From Aurantibacter crassamenti (GTDB lineage: Bacteria > Bacteroidota > Bacteroidia > Flavobacteriales > Flavobacteriaceae): a DNA stretch of 64,000 bases. Shown here piece after piece: positions 28,245 to 36,926 of the stretch (position 1 is its first letter; each line of letters begins with the position of its first letter). The notes beneath the pieces are model-generated. The model ran no database searches. It was not told the origin of the DNA and saw only the letters and a list, made by a program, of their open reading frames with translations. The stretch lies in the NCBI RefSeq assembly GCF_016811105.1, contig NZ_JAFBGM010000001.1:1678126-1742125 (forward strand), in the 5' to 3' direction. A program made the translations under genes and the position numbers.

Positions 28245-29549
28245 TTATTTAGTGAACCATTCCCATCTTTTTGCCCAATCCATTAAAAAGGCTTGCCGAT
28301 GATTAGCAACTGTTTTTGCACCTTGTTGTTCGTCAATGTATAATTCTAATTCTGTTTTATCTCCATACCAATTAGGCCCTACTGAATAATCATCAGGAGA
28401 AGGTTTTCCTGGCCAAGGATTCGTGCTTACGTATTGACCAGTTTGTCCATCCAATTCAGCAATACTACTTTTTGTTGTATAAGAACCCGTTTCTGGTTTT
28501 TTTGAAGAATAGCGTACGCCATATTCACCATTTCCGAGATAATATCCAGGCCAAATCTGATTCGATATTTCCATTGTAAAGCACGTAGAGTCTTGTGGTA
28601 TGTCTAATTCAGGTCCTTTGAATCTCCATTCTAGTACTGCATAAGCAGATACAGTATCATTCGTTGTTGTATTGCCTTCAAAAATATGACGAGAACTACG
28701 ATTGATTGAAGTGAAGCTACCACCCCAACTTTCGCTAGTAGGATCATTTACATCACCGTTCATCACATAGGCAAGTGATGGTGTATCACCCATTTTTATT
28801 TCGCCCTCATAATGGTTTTTGAAATTTTCACCCATTGCGCCGCGACCTTGAATAAAGTTGTCATAGTAAGCTTTGCTTTTTATATTTTTAGGTGAATCTG
28901 GATCCATAAACCAGCCTCTATAGGTAGCATTGGCTTCTATCATATATAGGTCAGGATGGTTTTCTGCGATGTATGCATATGCATTTACGCTCCATTTTTT
29001 ATTAGGGCCTCCAATCCAATAGACCCTAATATTTTCCTTTATTTCAGGTGCGTCGTGTAAAGCTTGGGCAATGTCTTCCAAACCACCCCAAACCAAAACC
29101 CATAAAGGTTGATCACTTGGTGTTTTAGCGCTTTTGATAATCCAGTCTGATCCTTTGGTTGCAGTACTGAAACCTTTATATGGTGCCCCAGAAATAGCTC
29201 CCTGTTTGCAAACATCTCGAAGAGAATAGGGTTGAGGAAAGTCATCTGAATGTTCAGTAAGCATGTTCAAATCTTGCTCATAGAGGTCAATCATATCTAA
29301 AAAATCTTTTTTTCTACCGGGTCCATAGGGTGATGAAACGAGGCCTTCTATTTGAAAAAGATCAGCATACATTAATAGGTGTATCATTGACTGAAAATCG
29401 TCAGGATCTGTTCCTCCAATATCAGAGCTAATTAAAATACGTGGTTTTAGTTTTTTCTCTTCAGAATTACCACATTGAATCAATGATAGTGACGCCACTA
29501 TTGTGATAAGACAAAGTCTACTCTTCTTTGTCAAGTATTTAAAAGACAT
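28245..29549 (-). CDS. DUF1593-family lipoprotein A (lacks the usual Ig-like tail)
   Basis: A 434-residue lipoprotein (lipobox SLIQC) with the nucleoside-hydrolase-like motif [21 protein letters not shown] and [16 protein letters not shown]. Its C-terminal third differs from the other three copies: there is no clear PKD/Ig domain, and it instead has an EFP-like [11 protein letters not shown] segment and ends [12 protein letters not shown]. It is the first gene of the minus-strand operon, facing the DeoR gene across a 173-base shared promoter region. The lipid anchor suggests attachment to a membrane facing the periplasm or the surface, whereas the other copies are soluble. Confidence 0.78.
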   Translation of the reverse strand: MSFKYLTKKSRLCLITIVASLSLIQCGNSEEKKLKPRILISSDIGGTDPDDFQSMIHLLMYADLFQIEGLVSSPYGPGRKKDFLDMIDLYEQDLNMLTEHSDDFPQPYSLRDVCKQGAISGAPYKGFSTATKGSDWIIKSAKTPSDQPLWVLVWGGLEDIAQALHDAPEIKENIRVYWIGGPNKKWSVNAYAYIAENHPDLYMIEANATYRGWFMDPDSPKNIKSKAYYDNFIQGRGAMGENFKNHYEGEIKMGDTPSLAYVMNGDVNDPTSESWGGSFTSINRSSRHIFEGNTTTNDTVSAYAVLEWRFKGPELDIPQDSTCFTMEISNQIWPGYYLGNGEYGVRYSSKKPETGSYTTKSSIAELDGQTGQYVSTNPWPGKPSPDDYSVGPNWYGDKTELELYIDEQQGAKTVANHRQAFLMDWAKRWEWFTK

Positions 29550-29658
29550 AAATTTCGATTTAACGATGAAATACTTAAAATATACTATGTTACAAATTAT
29601 TTTTCCTTTATTGTAAAGTAATTTAGCTTTGGCTTTAATTGCAATATTAAAAACAAAG

Positions 29659-29687
29659 TAAACGAAAATAAAGAAAAATAAACGGAA
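29659..29687. promoter_or_regulatory. Direct repeats TAAACG(A/G)AA, candidate DeoR operator
   Basis: TAAACGAAAA at 29659 and TAAACGGAA at 29679 are direct repeats exactly 20 bases apart, two helical turns, in the divergent promoter region between the DUF1593/GH140 operon and the DeoR gene. The decamer TAAACGAAAA recurs on the other strand before susC (61318-61327) and, with one change, before the gene at 46345. Confidence 0.5.
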
Positions 29688-29692
29688 TTACC

Positions 29693-29700
29693 TATATTTG
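29693..29700 (+). promoter_or_regulatory. -7 promoter box TATATTTG of the DeoR/apiose operon
   Basis: TATATTTG matches the TAnnTTTG consensus and lies 22 bases before the ATG of the DeoR gene, giving a short leader. The operator repeats lie just upstream and would overlap the polymerase footprint. Confidence 0.5.
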
Positions 29701-29722
29701 AACTTTTAAATTTAAAACTTAC

Positions 29723-30484
29723 ATGCTAGCGAATCAACGTAAAGAAAAAATTTTAGAATTATTAAAGGAAGATGGATCCGCAAAAGTTGCGGACTTGGCA
29801 AAATTGTTTAAGGTTACCGAGGTTACAGTTCGGCAAGATTTAGAAAAATTAGAAAAAAAAGGTTTGATTGTTAGAGAGCACGGTGGGGCTTTTCTTAAGA
29901 ATATGGAGGATCAAGTGCGAAATTTTTCATTAACAAACCAAGAAAATTTAGAATTAAAAGAAGCTATAGCACTTAAGTGTCTCGATTTTATTGAAATGGG
30001 TGACACTATTATTTTAGACTCTGGTAGTACAACTACTGAAATAGCGAAGAAATTAGTAGGTTTTAAAAATCTAACTGTTATTACAAATGCTTTAAATATC
30101 GCATTGATGTTAGGTACAGAGCCAGGTATAGAGGTGATAATGACAGGTGGTGAATTTAAACCGCCCACTTTATCATTGACAGGTCAAAAAGCAGCTGATT
30201 TTTTTGAAGGATTGAATGTGCAGAAGTTGTTTTTGGCTACAGCAGGTATTTCTTTAAAATCTGGTTTAACATACCCCAGTATTAGTGATTTAGTTGTGAA
30301 AAAAGCAATGTTAGACGCTGCGAATGTTTCATATTTAGTAGCTGATAGTACTAAAATAGGAGTTAATGCTTTGGCTAGTTTGGGTGCGCTTTCGTTAATA
30401 GATTATTTCATTACTGATTCAGGTATGAAAGAAAAGGATAAAGAGGTTTTTAAGGACAATGAAATTGAAGTGATTTTAGCCTAA
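29723..30484 (+). CDS. DeoR-family transcriptional regulator
   Basis: A 253-residue DeoR/GlpR-type regulator. The N-terminal helix-turn-helix (about residues 5-56) contains KVADLAKLFKVTEVTVRQDL and REHGGA, the typical DeoR signature. The C-terminal effector domain has LDSGSTTTEIAKKL and KLFLATAGIS, which bind phosphorylated sugars in characterised members. It is the first gene of the apiose-type operon, so apulose 4-phosphate or xylulose 5-phosphate would be likely effectors (inference). The TAAACG repeats 36-64 bases upstream are the suggested autoregulatory operator. Confidence 0.9.
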   Translation: MLANQRKEKILELLKEDGSAKVADLAKLFKVTEVTVRQDLEKLEKKGLIVREHGGAFLKNMEDQVRNFSLTNQENLELKEAIALKCLDFIEMGDTIILDSGSTTTEIAKKLVGFKNLTVITNALNIALMLGTEPGIEVIMTGGEFKPPTLSLTGQKAADFFEGLNVQKLFLATAGISLKSGLTYPSISDLVVKKAMLDAANVSYLVADSTKIGVNALASLGALSLIDYFITDSGMKEKDKEVFKDNEIEVILA

Positions 30485-30517
30485 GTAATAATTAAAATAG
30501 AATAATATATAGTACAT

Positions 30518-31939
30518 ATGTCAGAAGCAGTAATGAGTATTGGGGTAATAATAGGGAATCGTGATTTTTTCCCTGATAGTTTAGTAGAGAAAGCAAGAAC
30601 AGAAATTATCGAAGTTTTTTCTAAGCTAAACATAAAACCAATTTTATTAGATACAACAGACACTAAACTCGGTGGTGTTGAGACATACAAAGAAGCTCAA
30701 AAATGTGCTGAATTATTTAAAAAACACAGTGAAGAAATAGCGGGTGTATTAGTATTGCTGCCGAATTTTGGTGATGAGAAAGGTGTGGCCGATACCTTGA
30801 AGTTGGCAAACCTCAATGTTCCAGTTTTAGTTCAGGCTTATCCTGATGAATTATCTAAGATGAACGTCGTGAATCGTCGCGATTCATGGTGTGGTAAAAT
30901 ATCGGTTTGTAATAATCTGTATCAATATGGTATCAAATATTCGTTGACAAGTCAACATGTTTCTTTTCCTTCTGATGCGCTTTTTCAGAATGATTTAAAT
31001 GATTTTGTAGCTGTATGTAGAGTAGTAAAAGGATTAAAAAATGTTAGAATTGGTGCTGTAGGGGCTAGGCCTGGTGCATTTAATACAGTACGTTATTCTG
31101 AAAAAATATTGCAACGTAATGGTATAACCGTAACCACTGTTGACTTGTCTGAAATTTTAGGAAAAGCAAATAAGCTTACTAAAGACGATGCTTCAGTTAA
31201 GCAACATATAGAATCAATAAATGCTTATGTACCTCAGGGTAAAACTCCTAATGAGGCAATGTTGCAAATTGCAAAATTAGATGTGGTTCTAAAAGATTTT
31301 ATGGAAGAATACGCTTTGGATGCTACTGCAATTCAATGTTGGACATCACTACAGCAAAATTATGGCTGTAATGTTTGTACTAGCATGAGTATTATGTCTG
31401 AAAATATGTTGCCATCAGCATGTGAGGTAGATGTTACTGGTACTTTGACTATGTATGCTATGCAATTGGCCTCAGGGTCACCAAGTGCATTAGTAGATTG
31501 GAATAATAATTATGCTGATGATCCAAATAAGTGCGTTTTGTTTCATTGTGGTAATTGGGCTAAATCATTTTTACCAGATATAAAAATGGATACCGCTCCA
31601 ATTTTAGGAACAACTGTAGGAGTCGAAAATACTTATGGTGCTCTCGACGGAAGAACACCGGCAAATCCACTTACTTATGGAAGGATAAGTACAGATGATC
31701 CTAAAGGGATTATTAAAGCATACTTAGGTGAAGGCGAGTTAACTGATGACCCCTTAAAAACTTTTGGAAATAGAGCAGTAGCCGAAATTTCAGATTTACA
31801 AGGTTTAATGAAACACATATGTAGAAATGGTTTTGAACATCATGTTGTAATGAATGCATCTAAAACTGGTGCAATTTTAGAGGAGGCTCTAGGTAATTAT
31901 ATGGGGTGGGATGTGTACAATCATAACAATTCTAATTAA
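30518..31939 (+). CDS. L-fucose isomerase-like sugar isomerase, candidate D-apiose isomerase
   Basis: A 473-residue protein of the L-fucose/L-arabinose isomerase superfamily. Visible blocks include ARPGAFNTVRYSE in the N-terminal half, QCWTSLQQNYGCNVCTSMSIMSE in the middle and CEVDVTGTLTMYAMQLASG, followed by VLFHCGNWAKSF, a likely metal-site His. Members of this fold interconvert aldoses and ketoses with Mn. The operon carries a sugar kinase and split transketolase, which is the set described for D-apiose to D-apulose to apulose 4-phosphate; in that scheme this gene would supply the isomerase. The family relation is well supported, the substrate is inferred. L-fucose or L-arabinose use is less likely because no aldolase or ribulokinase/epimerase partner is present. 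Confidence 0.75.
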   Translation: MSEAVMSIGVIIGNRDFFPDSLVEKARTEIIEVFSKLNIKPILLDTTDTKLGGVETYKEAQKCAELFKKHSEEIAGVLVLLPNFGDEKGVADTLKLANLNVPVLVQAYPDELSKMNVVNRRDSWCGKISVCNNLYQYGIKYSLTSQHVSFPSDALFQNDLNDFVAVCRVVKGLKNVRIGAVGARPGAFNTVRYSEKILQRNGITVTTVDLSEILGKANKLTKDDASVKQHIESINAYVPQGKTPNEAMLQIAKLDVVLKDFMEEYALDATAIQCWTSLQQNYGCNVCTSMSIMSENMLPSACEVDVTGTLTMYAMQLASGSPSALVDWNNNYADDPNKCVLFHCGNWAKSFLPDIKMDTAPILGTTVGVENTYGALDGRTPANPLTYGRISTDDPKGIIKAYLGEGELTDDPLKTFGNRAVAEISDLQGLMKHICRNGFEHHVVMNASKTGAILEEALGNYMGWDVYNHNNSN

Positions 31940-32013
31940 TAAAACAATATTGACCTGATTTATGCCTCAGTGCTTTCAGTATTGAAAAGGCGTGTAATTT
32001 GAGTAAGTAAATA

Positions 32014-32841
32014 ATGACAAACAAAGAATTAAATTTAAAATCGGTATTTCTGAGAAAGAATCTTCTCAAGTATATCTACATAGCTAAAGCAGGTCATACC
32101 GGTGGAAGTTTATCATGCGTAGATATTTTGAATGTGCTATATAATAGAGTTTTAAATGTTAATCCGGATGATTTTAAAAACCCAAATCGTGATCGCTATA
32201 TACAAAGTAAAGGGCATTGTGTAGAGGCACTGTTTGTTACTTTGGCAGATCGAGGTTTTTTTCCTGAATCTGATTTAGAAACTTTATGCCAGTATCAATC
32301 ACATTATATTGGGCATCCAACGAAAAAAGTGCATGGCGTTGAGCAGAACACTGGTGCGTTGGGTCATGGTCTGCCAATTTGTGTAGGTGAAGCAATTGCT
32401 GCAAAATTGGACAATAAAAAGCATCGTGTTTTTACTTTATTAGGTGACGGAGAGTTGCCAGAGGGTTCAAATTGGGAAGCATTTTTGTCAGCATCGCACT
32501 ATAAGCTGGATAATTTATATGCAATTTTAGATTATAACAAACAGCAAATTACCGGTAGCAACAAAGACGTAATGAACACCGATTCGGTGAGAGAAAAATT
32601 AGAATCCTTCGGATGGGCGGTAAAGGAAGTTGACGGTCATAACCTTGAACAATTAGAAGATGCTTTAAATAGTGGAGCTTTTGAAGAGGGTAAACCAAAT
32701 TTTATAATTGCCCATACTACTAAAGGAAAAGGAATAAGTTATATGGAAGGTGTTTTAAAATGGCATCATGGTGTACCAAGCGAAGAGCAGTATGCTTTAG
32801 CAATGTCTGAATTAAATGAAATGCAAGCATTAATCAGCTAA
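32014..32841 (+). CDS. aptA: Transketolase N-terminal subunit, candidate apulose-4-phosphate transketolase A
   Basis: A 275-residue thiamine-diphosphate-binding half-transketolase. Key motifs are AGHTGGSLSCVDIL, KGHCVEAL, GALGHGLP and the ThDP/metal motif GDGELPEGSNWEA with Asn about 30 residues later in LDYNKQQ. The enzyme is split, as in archaeal and many sugar-specific transketolases, and the partner starts 2 bases after the stop. In the D-apiose route the AptA/AptB pair transfers the glycolaldehyde unit of apulose 4-phosphate to glyceraldehyde 3-phosphate. The gene symbol rests on operon context rather than on a residue-level test; a general split transketolase cannot be excluded. Confidence 0.72.
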   Translation: MTNKELNLKSVFLRKNLLKYIYIAKAGHTGGSLSCVDILNVLYNRVLNVNPDDFKNPNRDRYIQSKGHCVEALFVTLADRGFFPESDLETLCQYQSHYIGHPTKKVHGVEQNTGALGHGLPICVGEAIAAKLDNKKHRVFTLLGDGELPEGSNWEAFLSASHYKLDNLYAILDYNKQQITGSNKDVMNTDSVREKLESFGWAVKEVDGHNLEQLEDALNSGAFEEGKPNFIIAHTTKGKGISYMEGVLKWHHGVPSEEQYALAMSELNEMQALIS

Positions 32842-32843
32842 TT

Positions 32844-33824
32844 ATGGAATTGGATAAAATAAACGAAACAGAGTTGAAGTTAGGAAAAGCCAATCAAGTA
32901 GTGTTTTCAGAAACATTGCAAGAGTTGGCAGCAAATGATACTTCAATTATTGCTGTAACTAGTGATTCTAGAGGTTCCGGAAAATTAGTTCCATTTGGTG
33001 AAAAGTATCCCAATCAGATTGTAGAAGTTGGTATTGCGGAACAAAATTTAGTAGGGGTTGCGGCTGGTTTAGCAGCTGCAGGTAAAAAAGCCTTTGCTGT
33101 TTCACCAGCATGTTTTCTTAGTGCTAGAGCTTTAGAGCAAATAAAAAACGATGTTACATATTCAGATAATCCGGTAATTCTTGTTGGTATAAGTGCCGGC
33201 GTAAGCTATGGAGCTTTGGGTACCACACATCATAGTCTACATGATTATGCAGTGCTAAGAGCTATCAATAATATAGTTGTTGTTGCCCCTGCTGATAATT
33301 TTGAAACGGAACAAGCGGTACGTCATGCTGCGGCTTTAAAGAAACCTGTATATATCCGATTAGGAAAAAAGGAAATGCCATTTCTGAACGAAGCAGATAA
33401 AACTTTCGAATTTGGCAAGGGGCGAGTGGTTAGAGAAGGTGATGATTTAGCGATTATTGCAATTGGCGAAACAGTTTACCCAGCATGGTTAGCTGCTAAG
33501 AAATTAGAAAATGAATTAGGTATTAAAACCACAGTGGTCAGTATGCATACCATTAAACCACTTGATACTGATTTGTTAGATAGAATTTCTGCTAACGGCA
33601 GACCAATTATCACGGTTGAAGAACACATGGTTAATGGTGGTTTAGGTGATGCTTGCGCCTCGTATCTTTTTCAGAAAGGTAGTAGAAATCCATTTCATAT
33701 AGTTGGTATTCCTGATGAATATACCGTAACTGGTTCACAAGTAGAGATATTTAGTCATTATGGAATTTCAGAAGAAGGTTTATTTAATCAGGGCAAAGAA
33801 ATGATGTCGCAATATTCAAAGTAA
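32844..33824 (+). CDS. aptB: Transketolase C-terminal subunit, candidate apulose-4-phosphate transketolase B
   Basis: A 326-residue protein with the pyrimidine-binding and C-terminal transketolase domains. Motifs are VTSDSRGSGK, EVGIAEQNLVGVAAGLAAAGK with the catalytic Glu, SYGALGTTHHSLHD and TVEEHMVNGGLGDA. It completes the split enzyme with the preceding gene and its stop codon directly abuts the start of the substrate-binding-protein gene (33824/33825). Products expected in the apiose route are xylulose 5-phosphate and dihydroxyacetone phosphate, both of which enter central metabolism. Assignment to apulose phosphate is contextual. Confidence 0.72.
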   Translation: MELDKINETELKLGKANQVVFSETLQELAANDTSIIAVTSDSRGSGKLVPFGEKYPNQIVEVGIAEQNLVGVAAGLAAAGKKAFAVSPACFLSARALEQIKNDVTYSDNPVILVGISAGVSYGALGTTHHSLHDYAVLRAINNIVVVAPADNFETEQAVRHAAALKKPVYIRLGKKEMPFLNEADKTFEFGKGRVVREGDDLAIIAIGETVYPAWLAAKKLENELGIKTTVVSMHTIKPLDTDLLDRISANGRPIITVEEHMVNGGLGDACASYLFQKGSRNPFHIVGIPDEYTVTGSQVEIFSHYGISEEGLFNQGKEMMSQYSK

Positions 33825-34775
33825 ATGGTTAAGCAATCGAAGTTTAAAATTATAAGATATATCACCATTGTTGCATTTGCAATGATACTTTTCGGTTGTG
33901 CTGAAAGAAATAAGAATGCACCAAAAAAAATTGCTGTGGTTATTTCAACCCTGAACAATCCATGGTTTGTTGTATTGGGCGAGTCAGCTGCAAATAGAGC
34001 ACAAGAACTCGGCTATGAGACTACTATTTTTGATTCTCAGAACAACACAGCTAAAGAAGCGGAACATTTTGAAAATCTAATTGCCGCAGGTTTTGATGCC
34101 ATATTGTTTAACCCTACTGATGCAGATGGATCCGTAAGTAATGTCAATAGAGCAAAGCTGGCCGGAATTCCAACTTTTTGTATGGATCGTGAAGTAAATT
34201 CGATGGATGGTCCTGTTTCACAAATTATTTCTGATAGCTTTTCCGGTTGTGTTGAATTGGGTGAATATTTTGTACGTCAGATGGATAAAAAAGGAAAATA
34301 TGTTGAGCTTTTAGGTTTGGTTGGTGATAATAATACGTGGAACCGTTCAAAAGGGTTTCATAGTGTAGTTGATCATTTTCCTGAGTTAGAAATGGTAGCG
34401 CAACAGAGTGCCGATTTTGACCGAAGTAAAGCTATGGAGGTTTTAGAATCAGTAATGCAATCAGATCCTGATATAAAAGCTGTTTTTTGTGGTAATGATG
34501 CCATGGCAATGGGTGCATACCAAGCACTTGTGTCAGCTGGTAAGCAAGACAGTGTAATGGTTTTTGGGTTTGATGGTGAGCAAGATGTAATGGATGCTAT
34601 TAAGGCAAATAAAATTAAAGCTACGGCCATGCAATCGCCAAAGTTTATGGCAAAAATTGCTGCAGAATTAGCCGATAAATATATTAAGGGAGAACGAGAT
34701 ATTAGTAAAAAAATGCCGATTGCTGTTGAAGTAATAACGCAAGAGAATATCTCTGAATACAGCACTACTCAATAA
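33825..34775 (+). CDS. Sugar ABC transporter substrate-binding lipoprotein (RbsB-like)
   Basis: A 316-residue periplasmic-binding protein of the ribose/galactose type, anchored as a lipoprotein (ILFGCAERN). The pattern KKIAVVISTLNNPWFVVLGE, GFDAILFNPTDADGS, and late VFCGNDAMAMGAYQAL and VFGFDGEQDVMDAIK matches RbsB. Asn and Asp residues that contact furanose or pyranose hydroxyls are in the expected places. The gene begins immediately after the transketolase stop codon. By context it should bind free apiose or a closely related pentose; ribose remains possible. Confidence 0.88.
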   Translation: MVKQSKFKIIRYITIVAFAMILFGCAERNKNAPKKIAVVISTLNNPWFVVLGESAANRAQELGYETTIFDSQNNTAKEAEHFENLIAAGFDAILFNPTDADGSVSNVNRAKLAGIPTFCMDREVNSMDGPVSQIISDSFSGCVELGEYFVRQMDKKGKYVELLGLVGDNNTWNRSKGFHSVVDHFPELEMVAQQSADFDRSKAMEVLESVMQSDPDIKAVFCGNDAMAMGAYQALVSAGKQDSVMVFGFDGEQDVMDAIKANKIKATAMQSPKFMAKIAAELADKYIKGERDISKKMPIAVEVITQENISEYSTTQ

Positions 34776-34776
34776 A

Positions 34777-35400
34777 ATGAATAAAGCAATAAAATACGTA
34801 GTATCAATAATCATCATAGGTCTAGCGCTGTATAATTCGGTGTATTTTAAACCTTTAGATGAAGTGAAAAAGACACAGAGTGAAGGTGTTTTTGATGCTG
34901 CTTTGTATGCTAAAGATTTTGTTGAGAATAAAATTAGCAGTGTTGAGGCATTCAATGCTGGCACTTTATTAGATGAACTCAAAATCGATTTAAATAAGAC
35001 AACCTCCGAAAAAGGAAAGAAACTAGGTATAAGTAATGATTACTATTTTACAGTAGAAGGTGAAGCAATTGTGCTTGCAATAGAGGCCGAGAATGTTGTA
35101 GTCAAAATAAAAGATGGTTCAGAAGATGAAATGAACATTGCAACAGATTTTATATTCGGAAATACCATACGTGAAGCTACAGTGGCTGCGGAAATAGGTG
35201 ATTATCAAAATACAATGGACTTTAATAATATATCAGTAGAACTTAATAATAGTATACGAGATAATATTATACCTCCTTTTGTATCCAAAGTGAAAGCAGG
35301 TGATGAAATCTATTTTAAAGGCGCTGTAAAAGTGAATGTAAAGTCACCCAGCATAGAAAAGTTGCGAATTGTCCCCTTAGTTTTAAACATAAAACAATAG
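34777..35400 (+). CDS. DUF2291 membrane-anchored periplasmic protein
   Basis: A 207-residue protein with one N-terminal transmembrane helix (about 5-22) and a soluble domain containing FTVEGEAIVLAIEAENVVVKI, DFIFGNTIREA and VKAGDEIYFKGAVKVN. It matches DUF2291, a family found almost only inside operons for ribose-type ABC importers. The start follows the binding-protein stop by one base and the RbsA-like gene follows after 4 bases. Its role is unknown; an accessory part of the importer is likely from genomic context. Confidence 0.8.
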   Translation: MNKAIKYVVSIIIIGLALYNSVYFKPLDEVKKTQSEGVFDAALYAKDFVENKISSVEAFNAGTLLDELKIDLNKTTSEKGKKLGISNDYYFTVEGEAIVLAIEAENVVVKIKDGSEDEMNIATDFIFGNTIREATVAAEIGDYQNTMDFNNISVELNNSIRDNIIPPFVSKVKAGDEIYFKGAVKVNVKSPSIEKLRIVPLVLNIKQ

Positions 35401-35404
35401 GTAG

Positions 35405-36922
35405 TTGGCAGAAGAACACATCATATTACGGGCAGAGAATATTACCAAAAAGTTTACCGGCGTTACGGCACTTGATGGGGTGAATTTGGATGTCCATACT
35501 GGTAAAGTAAATGTGATTGTGGGCGAAAATGGTGCGGGTAAATCTACTTTAATGAAAATCTTATCTGGTGTTTATCCAGATTATGAAGGTGCTTTACTGT
35601 TGCGAGGTGAAGAGGTGAATTTCGCTAATCCTAAAGAAGCAATGAAAAAGGGTATAGCAATCATTCATCAAGAATTAAATCTTATCCCTTACTTAAGTAT
35701 AACCGCAAACATTTTTCTAGGTCGTGAAATCGTAAATTCTTTTGGAATACTAGATTTCAAGGAGATGAATCGAGTGACCAAAAATCTTTTAGAACGCCTG
35801 GAATGTGATATATCTCCACGAACATTGGTTTCTGAATTACGGGTTGGGCAACAACAACTAGTAGAAATAGCTAAAGCACTTTTAGAAGATGCTAAAGTTC
35901 TGATTATGGATGAGCCAACTTCTGCAATTACAGATTCTGAAATTGAAGTGCTGTTTAGAATAATTCAGTCCCTTAAAGAACAACAAGTTTCTATTCTATA
36001 TATCTCGCATAAATTAGACGAACTTTTTATAATAGCAGATCGTTTTATTGGCTTGCGCGATGGTAAAATGGTTGGTACAATCGAAAACGTATCTGAAGCA
36101 AGCAAAGATGATTTAATTCGTCTGATGGTGGGTAGAGATATCAAAAACATGTACGTGAAAGAATCAACTGACTTCGGTGATGAGGTGCTACGAGTTGATG
36201 GTATTTCACTTCCGAAAATATATGATAAATCAGAATTCTTGGTGAAGGATGTCAGTTTTACAATACGCCAGGGTGAAGTGTTAGGAATATTTGGTTTGAT
36301 GGGTGCCGGGAGAACGGAATTGTTAGAAACAATTTTTGGTCTCCACCCCAAGGTAATGACTGGTACAATTTATATAGCGGGTAAAGAGGTGAAAATTAAA
36401 TCAGTGATGAACGCTGTGGAAAATGGTATGGGACTAGTACCTGAAGATCGAAAAGAAGATGGTCTAGTGTTGCCGATGGAAATTTTTAAAAACATTAGCA
36501 TGGCAAGTGTCAACCAGGTGGTAAAAAATGGATTTTTGAATGCACAGACGGAAAGCGAACTAGCTAAAAAGTATATAGATGACTTAAGAATAAAAACGCC
36601 TTCTTATAATGAAAGTGCTAAGAATCTCAGTGGCGGAAATCAACAAAAAGTTGTGTTGTCAAAATGGTTAGCCACAGCACCAAAAATTTTGTTTTTAGAT
36701 GAACCCACACGTGGTATAGATGTTAATGCAAAAAACGAAATCTATCATGTGATAAATAATTTAGCTAAAAACGGACTTGGGGTTTTGGTGGTTTCTTCAG
36801 AGTTGCCTGAGATTATGGCGATTAGTGATCGAATTATTGTGATGAGTGAATCGCGAATCACCGGCGAATTCACCCAAAGTGAAGCCAATGAAGATAAAAT
36901 AATGAAAGCTGCAATTGCCTAA
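35405..36922 (+). CDS. Ribose-type sugar ABC transporter ATP-binding protein (RbsA-like)
   Basis: A 505-residue tandem ATPase with two nucleotide-binding domains. The first has GENGAGKSTLMKIL (Walker A), a signature at ELRVGQQQLVEIAKA and DEPTSAI; the second has a degenerate Walker A (GLMGAGRTELLE), LSGGNQQKVVLSKW and DEPTRGIDV. This layout is typical of RbsA/MglA. The start is a TTG at 35405: an in-frame stop (TAG) lies directly before it and the next Met is inside the Walker A region, so TTG is forced. The low initiation rate of TTG may set subunit ratios relative to the binding protein. Confidence 0.9.
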   Translation: MAEEHIILRAENITKKFTGVTALDGVNLDVHTGKVNVIVGENGAGKSTLMKILSGVYPDYEGALLLRGEEVNFANPKEAMKKGIAIIHQELNLIPYLSITANIFLGREIVNSFGILDFKEMNRVTKNLLERLECDISPRTLVSELRVGQQQLVEIAKALLEDAKVLIMDEPTSAITDSEIEVLFRIIQSLKEQQVSILYISHKLDELFIIADRFIGLRDGKMVGTIENVSEASKDDLIRLMVGRDIKNMYVKESTDFGDEVLRVDGISLPKIYDKSEFLVKDVSFTIRQGEVLGIFGLMGAGRTELLETIFGLHPKVMTGTIYIAGKEVKIKSVMNAVENGMGLVPEDRKEDGLVLPMEIFKNISMASVNQVVKNGFLNAQTESELAKKYIDDLRIKTPSYNESAKNLSGGNQQKVVLSKWLATAPKILFLDEPTRGIDVNAKNEIYHVINNLAKNGLGVLVVSSELPEIMAISDRIIVMSESRITGEFTQSEANEDKIMKAAIA

Positions 36923-36926
36923 TATC

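Noticed and set aside
19328-29549. DUF1593 proteins as purine-salvage nucleoside hydrolases
   Set aside because: All are exported or lipid-anchored, carry Ig-like tails and sit among pectin genes; cytoplasmic nucleoside salvage does not fit.
34373-34982. Minus-strand frames of 130 and 104 codons
   Set aside because: They lie opposite the binding-protein and DUF2291 genes, whose families are clear; codon pattern and lack of context mark them as shadows.
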